The notes under the pieces: model-generated
The model's database searches: none
The model's input: only the letters and a program-made list of their open reading frames with translations
What the model was told of the DNA's origin: nothing
Position numbers and translations under genes: made by a program
Assembly: GCF_964340395.1 (NCBI RefSeq)
Contig: NC_135559.1
Location: 19,539,150-19,603,149, forward strand
Direction: 5' to 3'
Length of the DNA: 64,000 nucleotides
Source of the DNA: Glandiceps talaboti
Taxonomy: Eukaryota > Hemichordata > Enteropneusta > Spengelidae
Shown here: piece after piece, positions 13,480-24,390 of the stretch
Layout: each line of letters begins with the position of its first letter
How positions within the stretch are numbered: the stretch's first letter is position 1

Positions 13480-13650
13480 CCGTATAGTTTGAAGCCTATC
13501 TAAAGTATGTAGAGTAAATAATTACAATGTAAATATACCTTTCAGTTGTGTACTGCCGACTGAGGACACGGCATAAAAAATGGCGAGTTATTATCTTTTA
13601 CATATCTACATTCTTTACTAATCACGGTGTTTATCTACAATGTAAAACAA
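13480..13650. repeat. Dispersed repeat C, copy 1
   Basis: Collinear with 37800-37945. Both carry a CAGT(T/C)GTGTA-TG block, TGAGGACA(C/T)(G/A)GCATAAAAA, and CGGTGTT(T/C)ATCTACAAT. Non-coding. Confidence 0.65.
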
Positions 13651-14077
13651 TACCAGGCCTAGGTTTACGTTTTTCGACATTTTCATTTGGCAATATGTTG
13701 TTAAATTAGACATGGTATTTGTCCTAATGTTACCTGTAGGGGAACGCCATTTTGTGTTCATGAGGTGATTTAACATATAAATGTTGCGTGATTGCCGAGA
13801 AACCTCATATTTAAACTCTATTTTACCTCCACATTGATGTGCAACTGTGACTTTAGTAGCTATGCAAAACAGTGAACAAATATTTCAATTGGCTGTGGCC
13901 AATTCAAAGTCACAAGGCAACAGGTTGATCGAACACTGTCACATTTTAGTGTATATGAATGCTGGAAATTGTAAAAAAAAATAAAAAAAATAGGGCTGCT
14001 AAAATAATATTATTCCATTAAATTGATAATCCGGACATAAACTTTTTTTTTTATCAATGTTTTCCGTTGATGTATTT

Positions 14078-14430
14078 CTCTCTTTATTGACTGAATAAAG
14101 ACATTTTGTACCTTCTTCTCCTCTTATCTAAATTAAAACACCCCTAATCTCATAATTAGCCGGGTCCAGATACCACGAAAATTTAATTTATCTCTTATCT
14201 ACTGGGTGATTATCACACCAGACAAACACTCAAACATGGACATTATCAAGGAAGACTCTCTTCTATACTAGTTAATGCATGAATGAGTTTAATAATCTCC
14301 CTGAAGATAAGAGATAAAGCAAAGTATTAATGTAACCGATCTGTTGGCAATTATGAGATTATGGGTGTTTTAATGTCAATAGGAGGAGATGAATAGACAA
14401 GATGTCTTTATTCAGTCAATACAGAGTTAA
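14078..14430. mobile_element. Large foldback element
   Basis: Arms of about 85 bp at 14078-14162 and 14346-14430 are inverted copies. Both contain TTGACTGAATAAAGACAT, ATTAAAACACCC and TAATCTCATAATT in reverse-complement orientation. Secondary inverted pairing of TTTATCTCTTATCT lies inside. No ORF; probably a non-autonomous DNA element. Confidence 0.7.
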
Positions 14431-14599
14431 TTACAGCGAGAAAACTATCCAGGTAAGGAAGAAAAACATTTGATATCACCACAAAAATCACAAGATTATT
14501 GATCAATATCACACACACCAAATAAGTTTTATTTTACCTCAAAAATTAATCATTCAATCGATCGATCAATCATACAACCAATAATAAATAAATTACAGT

Positions 14600-15230
14600 T
14601 ACATGCTCGCTGCACCCTGCGTTCTTACCTCTGACCTTTTGTGTTGCAATAGGTGGTTGGACTCAAAATATACCATCTTGCAAGTCATCGCACGTTCCTG
14701 CTGCCCTCTGTAATTGTATGATTGCATACTGTGACCCGCCGGAACCTAGTACTAGATAGGTACTACCATAAATAAGACTGATATGATCTGATTCTGCATA
14801 CCCGATAGTGTCTAGGTGTGGTACTGTCTTTATTCAGGAAACCGAAAAGGTAAGATTTTCTGAATTTAGAAATAGATGGACCAAATTATATTTTGTAGAG
14901 GATATAAGACATCATCATATCCCTCGCTATGCACGTCTAAATATTTCAGCAGCCTTTTCGCCTTCACTATTATCTTTTTTTACAGATTTGTGTACACGGA
15001 CTTCATGCCAAGAACGGGTTTATCAATAATTGACAGATCAACACACCTTTGTCAGCCATCAAATACCGACATTGCTGCTTGTAACAACATTCAAACTGTA
15101 CGTACAATCCTAGATGTGATTGGCGAAATGTCATCAGGCTAGGGTGTATGTATTCGGTACAGTTGGAATTATTTTTTCCTTAAATTGGGTAATATTTAAT
15201 GGGTTTATGACAGTAGAATTTCTTTTTGAA
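14600..15230. repeat. Dispersed repeat A, copy 1
   Basis: Collinear with 26440-26970, with 27850-28227 continued at 32404, and with 48660-49300. Landmarks are CCCGATAGTGTCTAGGTGTG, GGAAACCGAAAAGGTAAGAT, TATATTTTGTAGAG, TCAATAATTGACAG and ACCGACATTGCTGCTTGTAA. It includes a splice-donor-like AAAGGTAAGA, but the open frames are short and broken between copies, so I do not call it an exon. Confidence 0.75.
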
Positions 15231-15372
15231 ATTCGTAAGTTGAGCTCGAGAACGCGTCCTCTTATGAGTTGGTCGTTCACTGCATGCTCAGACGGTGAAT
15301 GAATATTATTAGTCACTTGTTTATGATGTCTTCATAACTGTATAAATTTTATGTTTTGATCAGAATGCCTTC

Positions 15373-15538
<166 letters not shown>

Positions 15539-15539
15539 A

Positions 15540-17085
15540 GACTTTTTTAAACATTCAAACCTAAGGAGCAGTCATTTACCTTGTAGTCTTCAAAATTATT
15601 TCATTTATCAACCACATTAATTATGAGGCAGTCAAAAACCGAGCAAACGTATACGTATGTAGCTAACATGGGGGATGCTGTTTCTGGCCAAAATTAGAAT
15701 CAAGATTGAAAGATAAAACCCTACTGACTAAGTATCTCCAAGTACAGCCCAATGTGAGACATTTTCGCAAAGCCCACATGTATTTGTAAAGGAATCTGTC
15801 ATTGTTATGTATGGACGCTGAAGTTGATTTCCACTGTTAGTTTAATGTACTAGTAGTGCACCATACTGTACATCTCTGAAGTGGAGCGCGGGGTGGGAAC
15901 TGTATAATTACACATTATAATATATGCAGCCGGGAGGGGGGGGGGGAGCTACGAAAATTCTTTGGTTCATTTTGGGAAGGGAGATGAAATGTTTAGAGAG
16001 CGCGAGGCTGCGAATTTTTTGACCAAATAAATTCTCCCCAGTCGTACATTCTGACCCCAGTCAACGTTCAAACTAAAGCATATTTGTAGAGCTCGGCCCA
16101 CCCTACCATTATAGTAGTAGTAAAATTCATAGTAGTATTAAACTTTTGTGTGTGTGGGGGGGGGGGAGGGGAGCGTGTGCAAAACTTTAAGGGGCTATAT
16201 ATAGTTGTTCTGTAAAAATACTGTGTTTATTTTATTGATTCATAGCATTAACAATATGGATTTTCCATGGTGAGATATCAGGCATTTTGTAATCGCGATG
16301 AGCAATATAATGTGTGTTGTGAAATCTAATAATTATTTGATACCTTCACTAGTTGTTTTTGTCTTCATAGACTTTATCAATTTTATGTTTTGATCCACTG
16401 CTATAGTGAGCCTAAGTTTAGTAATTTTCGCTTCTGACTCATCAAATAACTCATCCTGAACGTAAGAAGTAGAATAAATGACTAGTTTCTTTCTGACCTG
16501 ATTTGGAACAAATTACAGACCTCACGGTACGTACGCAGTAAACCCACTGCCAAGAACTGAGATTTTTTTGTGTGTGTAAACACACAAGCCTGAACCTAAA
16601 ATTGGGTCACTGTTTTACACTCAGACGGCAGGCATCTTGCGAAGATTACTATATAATTTCAGCCATCTACTTTGATAATATTTCAGTTCGGTTGGCATAA
16701 TTACAGTCAATATATTCACTGTGAGTGCTAACACTGTCATGGTATTAAGCGTAAGTTGTAGTACAGGCTTCGACGTCCCGCTATCGCTAGCCATGCCCCA
16801 TTCAATTGCATGCCATGTGGAGACGCCATCTTGGTTTTCACGGAGATTGTAAATTGTAACCCATGGTTGCAGTAAACCGCTTTGGGGTTGTTATTTGGAA
16901 TAATAACATCATATAATTTATGAAACTGTCATTTCAAATCTAATTTCACCTATGGGAAGCAAATGACACAGTGTTATGTATTTACTGTTCGAACTTGTTT
17001 TGCGGAACGAAAAATGGGCAGATATCTGTTGATTTTTATCGTTAGCACGCCCCAAAATTCTGTCAGCATGTTGGTAAGGGACCGG
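15540..17085. other. No gene recognised
   Basis: Contains G-runs at 15937-15947 and 16157-16170. No ORF or repeat match that I can support. Confidence 0.5.
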
Positions 17086-17089
17086 TCAG

Positions 17090-17225
17090 TTTCTTCGGCC
17101 TGGGGCGGGGGACCGGTTGATTGAGAGGGGGGTCACCCTGTTTTTGAAATTGGCAGTAGGGGGGGGGGGGGTCATGCTGTTTTCAAAATTGTGGATTGGG
17201 GGGGGGGGGTTCATTGTGTTTTGGA
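17090..17225. repeat. G-run tandem repeat
   Basis: Three degenerate units of a G-run, then TC(A)(C/T)-(C/G)CTGTTTT, then AAATTG. The G-runs reach 13 bases, and several close G-tracts make the plus strand a candidate G-quadruplex region. Confidence 0.6.
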
Positions 17226-18159
17226 TTGTGATAGAAGAAAAAAATCCTTTTTCTACAATGGCATATAGCAAGTTGTCTGAAATGTGGTACATGTAAATAT
17301 TTGTTTTTCTCCCTGTTTCTTACATGAATTCTTACTTATTAGTTCAAGCATAACTATAAATATACATATACATGTATTACCTAGCTACCACACTAGTTAC
17401 AGAACATGTCATGTAAATGCTTGGCTGTTTCACAATCAGTGCTTCACTTATATTGTACTTTGGGGCAAACGTGAACTTGAAGGTTTCGTAATGGTAATCT
17501 TCATAGATAGTTTATAAAAGAAGTAAATCTAAAATGTTCCCTACTCGTCACTATGAACTTGTCAGAAGGGATTAATACACTTTCTATTTGTACACTACAT
17601 GTTATTGACATTACAAATCACCACATCTCATCAGTTTCTATTATACACTAGGTATGACCAACTAAAGTTCTCTAAGCATACCGGTGACTTTATTTACTAT
17701 ACATGCAATATTAATGCCACTATACCAATGTTACAGATCAGCCATTTTTATGTGACATGGGAAATTCATTTAAAACTTACATTTACGTTAGCTATTCGAA
17801 GCTTGGAAATATTACCTCAAAGGCTATGAATAGAAGCAAAAAACTGCGATCTGCCAGGAGAAAACGCCCAAGGACTCCCTCACCCCCAGAGGTCACTCAA
17901 GCATTCAACCAACACTCAGATGGACCAATAACCTTTTTACAGTCATAATGGTATTAAACTTTTCTTAAATATTTTCACCCAATTCTAATTTGAGATGATA
18001 GTCTTTTAAAGATGTGAAATGTTTGCCAAGGTAGTCTAAAAATGCCTTAAACTCCAAATCTCCCCTACCAACAAATCATTGAGAATGAAATAGTCCTCGC
18101 TATGCTTGGGTTTTAAGGAACTGGCAGTTTATGTTGTCATTTTCTTGATATCACTACTC
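17226..18159. other. No gene recognised
   Basis: Short open frames (17284-17517, 17599-17829, 17757-17948) lack any family resemblance. Confidence 0.5.
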
Positions 18160-18745
18160 TGATCACACAACAAAAAATGTGTCTGAGTTATGGCTTTGGA
18201 CACGAAAACTGCGCCAACAAAATCACTGCCAGGCAGCCATATCGGATTGTATCACAATGAAAATAGATATGCACATGTATGTCATATGACACTGTGCTAA
18301 TACCAACTTTGAATGAGATCTGTTCAAGCATGACTGAGTTATGGCTTTGGACATGGAATATTCGCAAACAAAATGGCTGCCAGGGAGCCATATTGGTTCG
18401 TATCATGACGAAAATGAATATGCACATGTATGTCATAGAAAACTGTCCTAAAACCACCTCTGAATGAGATCTGTTAAAGCATGTCTGAGTTATGGCTTTA
18501 GACAGGGAAAATTTGCAAACAAAATGGTCGCTAGGCGGCCATATTGGATCGTATCATGTAATAAATTGACGTGCATATGTATGCCATTATATGTTGCCCC
18601 TGTACCAAGTTTGAAAAAAATTGGTGCAGGCATCTCCAAGAAACGGCTCTGGACGGACGCACAGATGCATGGACACACAGACGCACGGACAGACGGAACC
18701 CAATCCATAAGTCCCCGTCCCGGACTTCGTCCGGTGGGGACCAAT
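18160..18745. repeat. 151-bp tandem repeat ending in a stable hairpin
   Basis: Three units start at GAGTTATGGCTTT (18185, 18336, 18487), giving an exact 151-bp period. Each contains CAAACAAAATGGC-like and GGCAGCCATAT(T/C)GG-like blocks. The array runs into an ACGGACAGACGGA segment and ends in a nested hairpin at 18711-18741: outer stem GTCCCC/GGGGAC, inner stem CCGGAC/GTCCGG, loop TTC. This architecture suggests a mobile or RNA-derived repeat family; 24165-24390 has a similar layout. Confidence 0.8.
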
Positions 18746-18809
18746 GATACTACCAGTAGATTTGCTGACCTATACTACATGTAAATAATGATGCCATTTA
18801 ACTTTCTAA

Positions 18810-19540
18810 GAACATATTTCAACCCTGTGTGAGTTATAAAGAATAGTTTCTGATACTTGATGGTGCTGTCTTGTAAAGCATGGATTAAGTTATTACTTGA
18901 AAGGGTCTGAATAGCCTAAAAATTGGCTTTAAGAGTAAAAAATCATCCAGGGCTTCTAGAGGGAGACCCCTTTGGATCCCCACATGAGATGGACATATCC
19001 CGGTTTCAAGCTCTTCCCCTCTAACTGTCAAGATGCTATCAAAGTATATTTCAGAAATATTTCAACCCTGTGTAGTTGCTTTTTACATGTTGGTGCTGTC
19101 TTTCTTGTAAAGCTTGGAAATTATTGTCTGAAAGGGTCTGAATAGTCTCAAAATTGACTTTTCAGAGTAAAAAAAACCCAGGACTTCTAGGGTGAGACCC
19201 CTAGGACCCCCCCCCCCCCCACTACATGAGGTGTACACATCCCAGTCTCAAGCTCTTCCCCCTACCTCTTACTGTCAAGATGCTATCAAACTTAATATTT
19301 CAAATAATTTTTTTCTTTTTACATGTTGGTGCTGTCTTGTAAGCTTGGAAATTATTGTTTGAAAGGGCCTGAATAGTCTCAAAATAGACTTTTCAGACTA
19401 AAAAACCTCCAGGGCTGCTAGGGGGAGACCTAGGACCCCCCCCCCCCCCATAAGAGAGATATCCATATTCCCTGCTCAAGCTTTCCAATATCTTTCACTG
19501 TCAAGATGATATTAAACTCCTTTTGGAATATATTTACACT
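18810..19540. repeat. ~235-bp tandem triplication
   Basis: Three units carry GGTGCTGTCTT at 18862, 19092 and about 19328, then GAAAGGG(T/C)CTGAATAG, then a CCAGG-CT(T/G)CTAG(G/A)G block and AGACCC. Expanding C-runs at 19207-19220 and 19436-19449 distinguish units 2 and 3. Confidence 0.8.
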
Positions 19541-20002
19541 GTGTAGTCAATAATTTCAATTATGAATAATATAAATCAATTTTATGCTAGGGGGTCTATA
19601 CTAACCCCTATTGTTATCTATATCCCTAGCTCCTTAGCTTGAATATACATATACACGTAGTGTACAATTCTTCAATTGCTGTAGGTTCATACATTATTCA
19701 ACTGTGAGAGACAGAAATAACACATCTAATGATACACACTGTTAGTGTGTTATACAAGTGTATTTACCTTCAATAATATATCATGTTAGTAAGCTCACGA
19801 TTTCAATTGGCCATATTTTGCTAAATTAGAGACATTATTTTTTTGCTTACTTTTATTTTGATATTATTAAATACAGGATAATGACACTTCAAGATATGAT
19901 GGAATTGTAATAAATTTGTGTTCTCTTAATGTCTTCATAGCACTTAAAGTTTATTTCACCCCAATTCATTGTTCTTATACGCTGGCCCAGCGTTACCTTG
20001 TT
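19541..20002. other. No gene recognised
   Basis: AT-rich spacer between the tandem array and the first sulfotransferase block. Nothing recognised. Confidence 0.5.
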
Positions 20003-20198
20003 AACAGACAAACGTATTCATTGGTTGCACACTGACTATTCATGACTCCTAAGTGCAGATTACTTTAGATAAATCGTCATGGATGCGTGAATGAAGGTGA
20101 TAATACTATGTGAACTTCGCTCAAAAACTAATTAGTTGTCAGCATAACACAATAATAATGTGTACCAAATTAAGCCGGGGGGGGGGGTTGCGCGCGCG

Positions 20199-20235
<37 letters not shown>

Positions 20236-20891
20236 CGCATCACCTAAACATAAGTGTCGATTCGGGCGCTTAAAAAGCAAACAGCAACAACAACAAAAAC
20301 ATTTTTGGTGCAGTTTCACATAATGACAGAAAAGAGGATAACACGATATGAGATCTTGATAGCATATCAAACAGTACTGTGAACAGATCGATGCAGCACA
20401 CGGAAAATCATAAATATTCAAATTTAAATTTAAAAATGTGTAAAGATTTATATATCAACCTGTGTGTCTGTCAACTATAATACTATTATGTTTCTTATAC
20501 AGGTGTTACTGGAATGAGCAGGAAGACTTATAGCCTACAAATCAAAGCCCCAGTACATCAGAATTTCGGAGACATCCTGTTGGCATTGACAAAGTCCATT
20601 TTTGATTAAAATACAACGAATTTTAAACAAGGAGTGAAGAAAGCCATTTATATCAGGGCATTCAAACCACCATCAAACAGAGAAACAGGACCACACTAAC
20701 TTCCTGGCATCCGTGACCCTTATTAGTCACGTGTTCTAAATAGTGAGTCAATCTGTTCACAAAGACAATCGTATTTTCTACAATTTCTGGCAACAAGTTT
20801 AGTTTGTGTTACGAACAAACGTCTACCTTAAAGTTAACGTTTTTACCAATACAGGTGAAATTTCGCCAGAAGAATTATAGAAGATAAGGCT
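20003..20891 (+). promoter_or_regulatory. Conserved 5' flank of sulfotransferase copy 1
   Basis: About 890 bp of upstream sequence is conserved with 53920-54739, and its 3' half also with 40730-41282. It contains CATTGGTTGCACACT, a CCAAT-box-like inverted motif, then a (CA)n tract (20200-20230). TTTCTTATACAG at 20491-20502 resembles a 3' splice site and recurs before all three coding copies. GTCACGTG near 20738 is E-box-like, and TGAGTCAAT near 20752 is AP-1-like. The splice acceptor suggests a leader intron ending about 390 nt before the ATG; this is inference from conservation only. Confidence 0.5.
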
Positions 20892-21875
20892 GTGAACAAA
20901 ATGAAACTGAAGAATAGATTGCTACAACTTTTTATCTTATCTCTTATCTTTATCTTTATCGCATATTGGATAATTGTCCGTTCTGGAGATGGAACAAAAA
21001 CAAAGTACGAACGCAATTGTCTCCAGCTGCCCCACGAGCACAACGACCAACACATGACCCAGGTAACGGACAAGCAATTATATGGCACACGAAATATCAG
21101 TCAAAGTGGTGCAAACGTTCTAATCGTCGCTGGAATGCGTAGTGGTTCTTCTTTTGTGGGACACTTCTTTCAGTCAAATCCCAACTTTTTCTATTTATTC
21201 GAACCTTTAATAGGCTTCAAGGACATCGGATCATGGCCTCGGATTTCTGTTGATGGAGTGAACACATTAGCTATGATGTATAACTGTGACTTTAGTGGTA
21301 ATGTAACATATTGGAAGAAGTACTTCAATTGGCTCACCAATGTCTGCCATTGCTTGCCAATATCTGGGAGAAACAGGTCGACGGAAATATGTCATTATTC
21401 TCTCCCTACCGATGCTGGACGTTGTTGTAAAAACGCACAACACAGGGCTGCTAAAATAATCCGTCTGCTGGATGTCAGAGATCTTATTCCGTTAATGGAA
21501 AGTCCCGATATCAACCTAAAAGTCATCAACGTGGTCCGTGATCCGAGATCAATGATGTCATCGTTGATGCCGGTTTACTACTCCAATTGGAGTTTTAACA
21601 AAAAAGAGAATAGCAAGATCCGAGATGTTGGTGACCTAAACGAGTACCTAACTGATATCTTGAAACAGTATTGTGAACAGATGCACAGAAATTATATTTT
21701 ACTAAATGCAAACACTTTATTGGCACATGCTTGGAAAGAAAATTTTATAGTATTGCGTTTCGAAGATATTGCCCTAAATCCGAAGAAGTATGCTGATATC
21801 ATGTACTCTCATGTTGGAATCGATATTGACAAAAAGGTGTATGAATGGATCGACAAAAACACAAATGCCGCATAG
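20892..21875 (+). CDS. Carbohydrate 6-O-sulfotransferase-like, prematurely truncated copy 1
   Basis: Encodes a type II Golgi-like membrane protein of the CHST1/3 family, whose members move sulfate from PAPS to the 6-OH of sugars in secreted glycans. Residues 10-29 form the membrane anchor. The 5'-phosphosulfate loop is GMRSGSSF (81-88). The 3'-phosphate site is VVRDPRSMMSS (214-224). Sequons include NVT, NRS and NWS. The start matches the intact paralogues. An in-frame TAG at 21873-21875 ends it at 327 residues, against 390-392 in paralogues, where that codon is GAG, CAG or AAG. The residue 150-175 loop differs strongly from the other copies. Either a recent pseudogene or a truncated product; loss of the conserved C-terminal SSAVINDW helix region argues against activity. 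Confidence 0.85.
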   Translation: MNKMKLKNRLLQLFILSLIFIFIAYWIIVRSGDGTKTKYERNCLQLPHEHNDQHMTQVTDKQLYGTRNISQSGANVLIVAGMRSGSSFVGHFFQSNPNFFYLFEPLIGFKDIGSWPRISVDGVNTLAMMYNCDFSGNVTYWKKYFNWLTNVCHCLPISGRNRSTEICHYSLPTDAGRCCKNAQHRAAKIIRLLDVRDLIPLMESPDINLKVINVVRDPRSMMSSLMPVYYSNWSFNKKENSKIRDVGDLNEYLTDILKQYCEQMHRNYILLNANTLLAHAWKENFIVLRFEDIALNPKKYADIMYSHVGIDIDKKVYEWIDKNTNAA

Positions 21876-22088
21876 CACCAACATGGTGGTTTTGGGGAAA
21901 GGAGGAACTCGTCAGCTGTGATCAACGATTGGCAGAATAGAATGACCTTTAACCTTGTGAAGAAGATCCAGAATTATGCTGTGTGTCGGGAATATATGAG
22001 TCAACTGCAGTACAACTTCGTTGAGAATGTATCTATGTATAAGAATGAAAGCATTGGTTTACTGAACCTACTTGGAAACCAAAATTAA
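21876..22088 (+). pseudogene. C-terminal coding remnant beyond the premature stop of copy 1
   Basis: The frame continues open after the TAG for 70 codons and ends at TAA 22086-22088. It encodes the family C-terminus: HQHGGFGERR, SSAVINDWQNRMTFNLVKK, and an end resembling the intact copies. No frameshift or second stop interrupts it, so the nonsense change is the only visible lesion. GERR is shared with the remnant at 46182, whereas the two intact genes have GTAK. Confidence 0.85.
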
Positions 22089-22154
22089 AAACTATAAACA
22101 ATGAAATTTATTTAGGTGACTTCATAATTTATGTTTAGAATCAATCTGATTGGA

Positions 22155-22466
22155 TATCTTTACTTACCTCTTTTTCCATCGTTTGGTGTCGTTTGTTTTG
22201 TACCGGGTGATCGCCGCCTTCCCACATCTAACCCTGTGTAATAGAAAATCGCGCTTTTGAGTAGTCAGTCAGGATGGCAGTTGTGGTCACTGGAAAAAGA
22301 AAAGAAAATTAAAAAAAAGATGTGTGCTGATTGGTTGAAGACACCTTTCAAGATCCTTAAGATTCAAACAAGCTTTCTATTATACAGGGTCAGATGTGCG
22401 ATAGCAGCGATCACCTAGAACAAATCAAACGACACTTTGGGTGGAAATAGATGTAAATAAAGACAT
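22155..22466. mobile_element. Foldback element behind sulfotransferase copy 1
   Basis: Inverted arms of about 90 bp at 22155-22246 and 22375-22466 share GGTGTCGTTTG, GGTGATCGC and CACATCT-ACCCTGT in opposite orientation. The spacer is about 130 bp. Only the left arm is present behind copy 2 (42505-42605), so the insertion predates the duplication. The right arm supplies an AATAAA (near 22456) that could act as a polyadenylation signal. Confidence 0.75.
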
Positions 22467-22688
22467 ATAGCCGCCTTCACCACATTGAACTTTAATCAGA
22501 TGGGTTTATTATAGTCAGACACCTCTCCCCTTACGTCATAGTTATAGTTAAACTATTTCTATGATAATTTCTTCATTGTAATGTTAATTATCACTTATTA
22601 TGCAATGTTTGACGCAAATCATGGGCCTCTTTAGTTCAAGACAAAATGGCCAAGAAGCCATTGTTTCATTCATGTATCATTATTTCTG

Positions 22689-22953
22689 GTAGTCACGTAG
22701 ACTGTCGACAGTCGCTCGCGCCTTTTTTTCCTATGTTTTATCTAAACTCCGGTCCGGCGCAACACTAGTATAATCGCAAACTGATTTCGAGGGCCGAATT
22801 GCGAAGGTTTCTCGGGCCTTCGGCCCTCGATCACTCGGGCCTTCGGCCCTCGATATCAGTTTGCGATTAGACTAGTGTTGCGCCGGATCGGAGTTTAGAT
22901 AAAACGTAGGGGGAAAAAAGGCGCGAGCGACTGTCGACAGTCTAGTAGTTACG
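22689..22953. mobile_element. Long-inverted-repeat element with 9-bp target duplication
   Basis: The element (22698-22944) begins TAGACTGTCGACAG and ends with its reverse complement. Arms of about 100 bp are nearly perfect, sharing GTCGCTCGCGCC, TTTATCTAAACTCCG and GGCGCAACACTAGT. Flanks are GTAGTCACG (22689-22697) and GTAGTTACG (22945-22953), a 9-bp direct repeat with one mismatch. Long arms with a 9-bp duplication fit a non-autonomous Mutator-like element. The centre has two copies of a GGGCCTTCGGCCC palindrome. Confidence 0.85.
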
Positions 22954-23494
22954 TTATAGCTACACATTCACACAATCACTGAGATTATCTCATACATAAA
23001 ACGTCATATACAAGATACCCTGGCATAATACACTCAAAAACTTAAAACCAACAACCAACCAATGGGAATCAGTTTAAGATCAAATAAGTCTTCTTTGAAG
23101 ACAAGCTATCCTACATTTCAGCAAATAATATGGCCAACCGGTCATTATCGCGAAGGTCAAGAAACAAAGAAACAGAGTGACATGCAAATGTCAATGTCTG
23201 CTGAGAAAGCTCCTAATATTGGTGTTGACGCTCAAGGAAGGTCTCTATTGGCATGTATTAAGCTTTCAGCATTAGCACACAAACAGTTAATATGACCATC
23301 ATTCGACCAGTATCACCAATGTCTTTAAACAAAGTATTGTAGATAATTGTACGTGGACTACTGTTTTTGGCATTTGTGGCGGCTTTGGTTAAAATCGGCC
23401 AAAGTAGCTGAGGGATGTACATGCACAATTCGACCTGTTTTTTTTTGTTAAATGACCTTGAAGTTCGAGGTCAATGTCAAAGTATCATTGCAAA

Positions 23495-23745
23495 GCCAAT
23501 TATGGATTACATGGGTGTAGATACTAAAACGAGGCAATATCTGTTAAGCATCCATAGATGTGGGAAAAATGTTATGGATTACATGGGTGTAGATACTAAA
23601 ACGAGGCCTGTATCTGTTAAGCATGCATAGATGTGGGAAAACCGTGACGTTTTACACTGTATGACTTATGACCTTGGAAATCAAATCATCAAAGCAAAGG
23701 GCAAAATAATTGATATCATTAGAAAGCGTATTGATAAATAGAAGT
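23495..23745. repeat. Two 72-bp tandem units, partly matching an inverted copy at 42690-42850
   Basis: GGATTACATGGGTGTAGATA recurs with a 72-bp period. From about 23570 the sequence (CATAGATGTGGGAAAA, then GCAAAGGGCAAAATAATTGA, then AGAAAGC) is found in reverse complement behind sulfotransferase copy 2. This shows an inversion or independent insertion within the duplicated blocks. Confidence 0.75.
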
Positions 23746-23852
23746 AAATACAGTATTTCTTTACGAAATTTGATTGATGAGTGTTTGAGTGTTTGAAGGT
23801 AATATCAGACTTTACTGGTATACGGTAGCATGTATTATGATATAGTGAGGAG

Positions 23853-23854
<2 letters not shown>

Positions 23855-23929
<75 letters not shown>
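23855..23929. repeat. (TA)n microsatellite
   Basis: About 37 uninterrupted TA units. Confidence 0.95.
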
Positions 23930-23934
<5 letters not shown>

Positions 23935-24067
23935 ACTACTATCACATGTTTGCTGTTGTAACAGTTTTAATTTTAAGAGTTGTATTGGCATGTTTTGGTC
24001 AATAAAATAAATGCTGACTCTTAAGTTGTTGGATTTTATTTCAAGATGGGAAGTTTGGAAAAGGAAC

Positions 24068-24069
<2 letters not shown>

Positions 24070-24151
<82 letters not shown>

Positions 24152-24164
24152 AGAGAGAGAGAGG
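24070..24164. repeat. (GA)n microsatellite
   Basis: Long GA tract with one G-run interruption. The flank AATGCTGACTCTTAAGTTG is shared with the GA tract at 47465, so both derive from one duplicated locus. Confidence 0.95.
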
Positions 24165-24390
24165 GAATCCAATATGGCGTTCAGGTCACGTGACCAGCCC
24201 AAAATATTCCTGGGTCAGGTGTACAAGTACTCATTGTCCCCGATAACCTTACCAAGTTTGAAAGGTTTACGGGTAACTATTTCCTAGTTCTAGCTTGACA
24301 AAAAACGGCAGAAGAAGAAGAAAGAAGAAGAAAACCCCTAACAAAAGCAATAGGGGCCAGCAGCCATGGGCTTGGGCCCCTAATAAATAT
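24165..24390. repeat. Dispersed repeat with terminal hairpin
   Basis: Carries AATCCAATATGGCG and GGTCACGTGACC, then an AGAAG-rich tract. It ends in a hairpin with arms AGGGGCC (24352) and GGCCCCT (24375-24381). The layout resembles 18160-18745, and the ATATGGCGG/TCACGTGAC blocks also occur at 43590-43620. Confidence 0.55.

Noticed and set aside
21873-21875. Programmed readthrough or recoding of the TAG
   Set aside because: The paralogues have ordinary sense codons and I see no recoding signal; a simple nonsense mutation explains it.
24011-24246. Arg/Glu-repeat open frames (also 47404-47677)
   Set aside because: Translated GA microsatellites with no other protein context.
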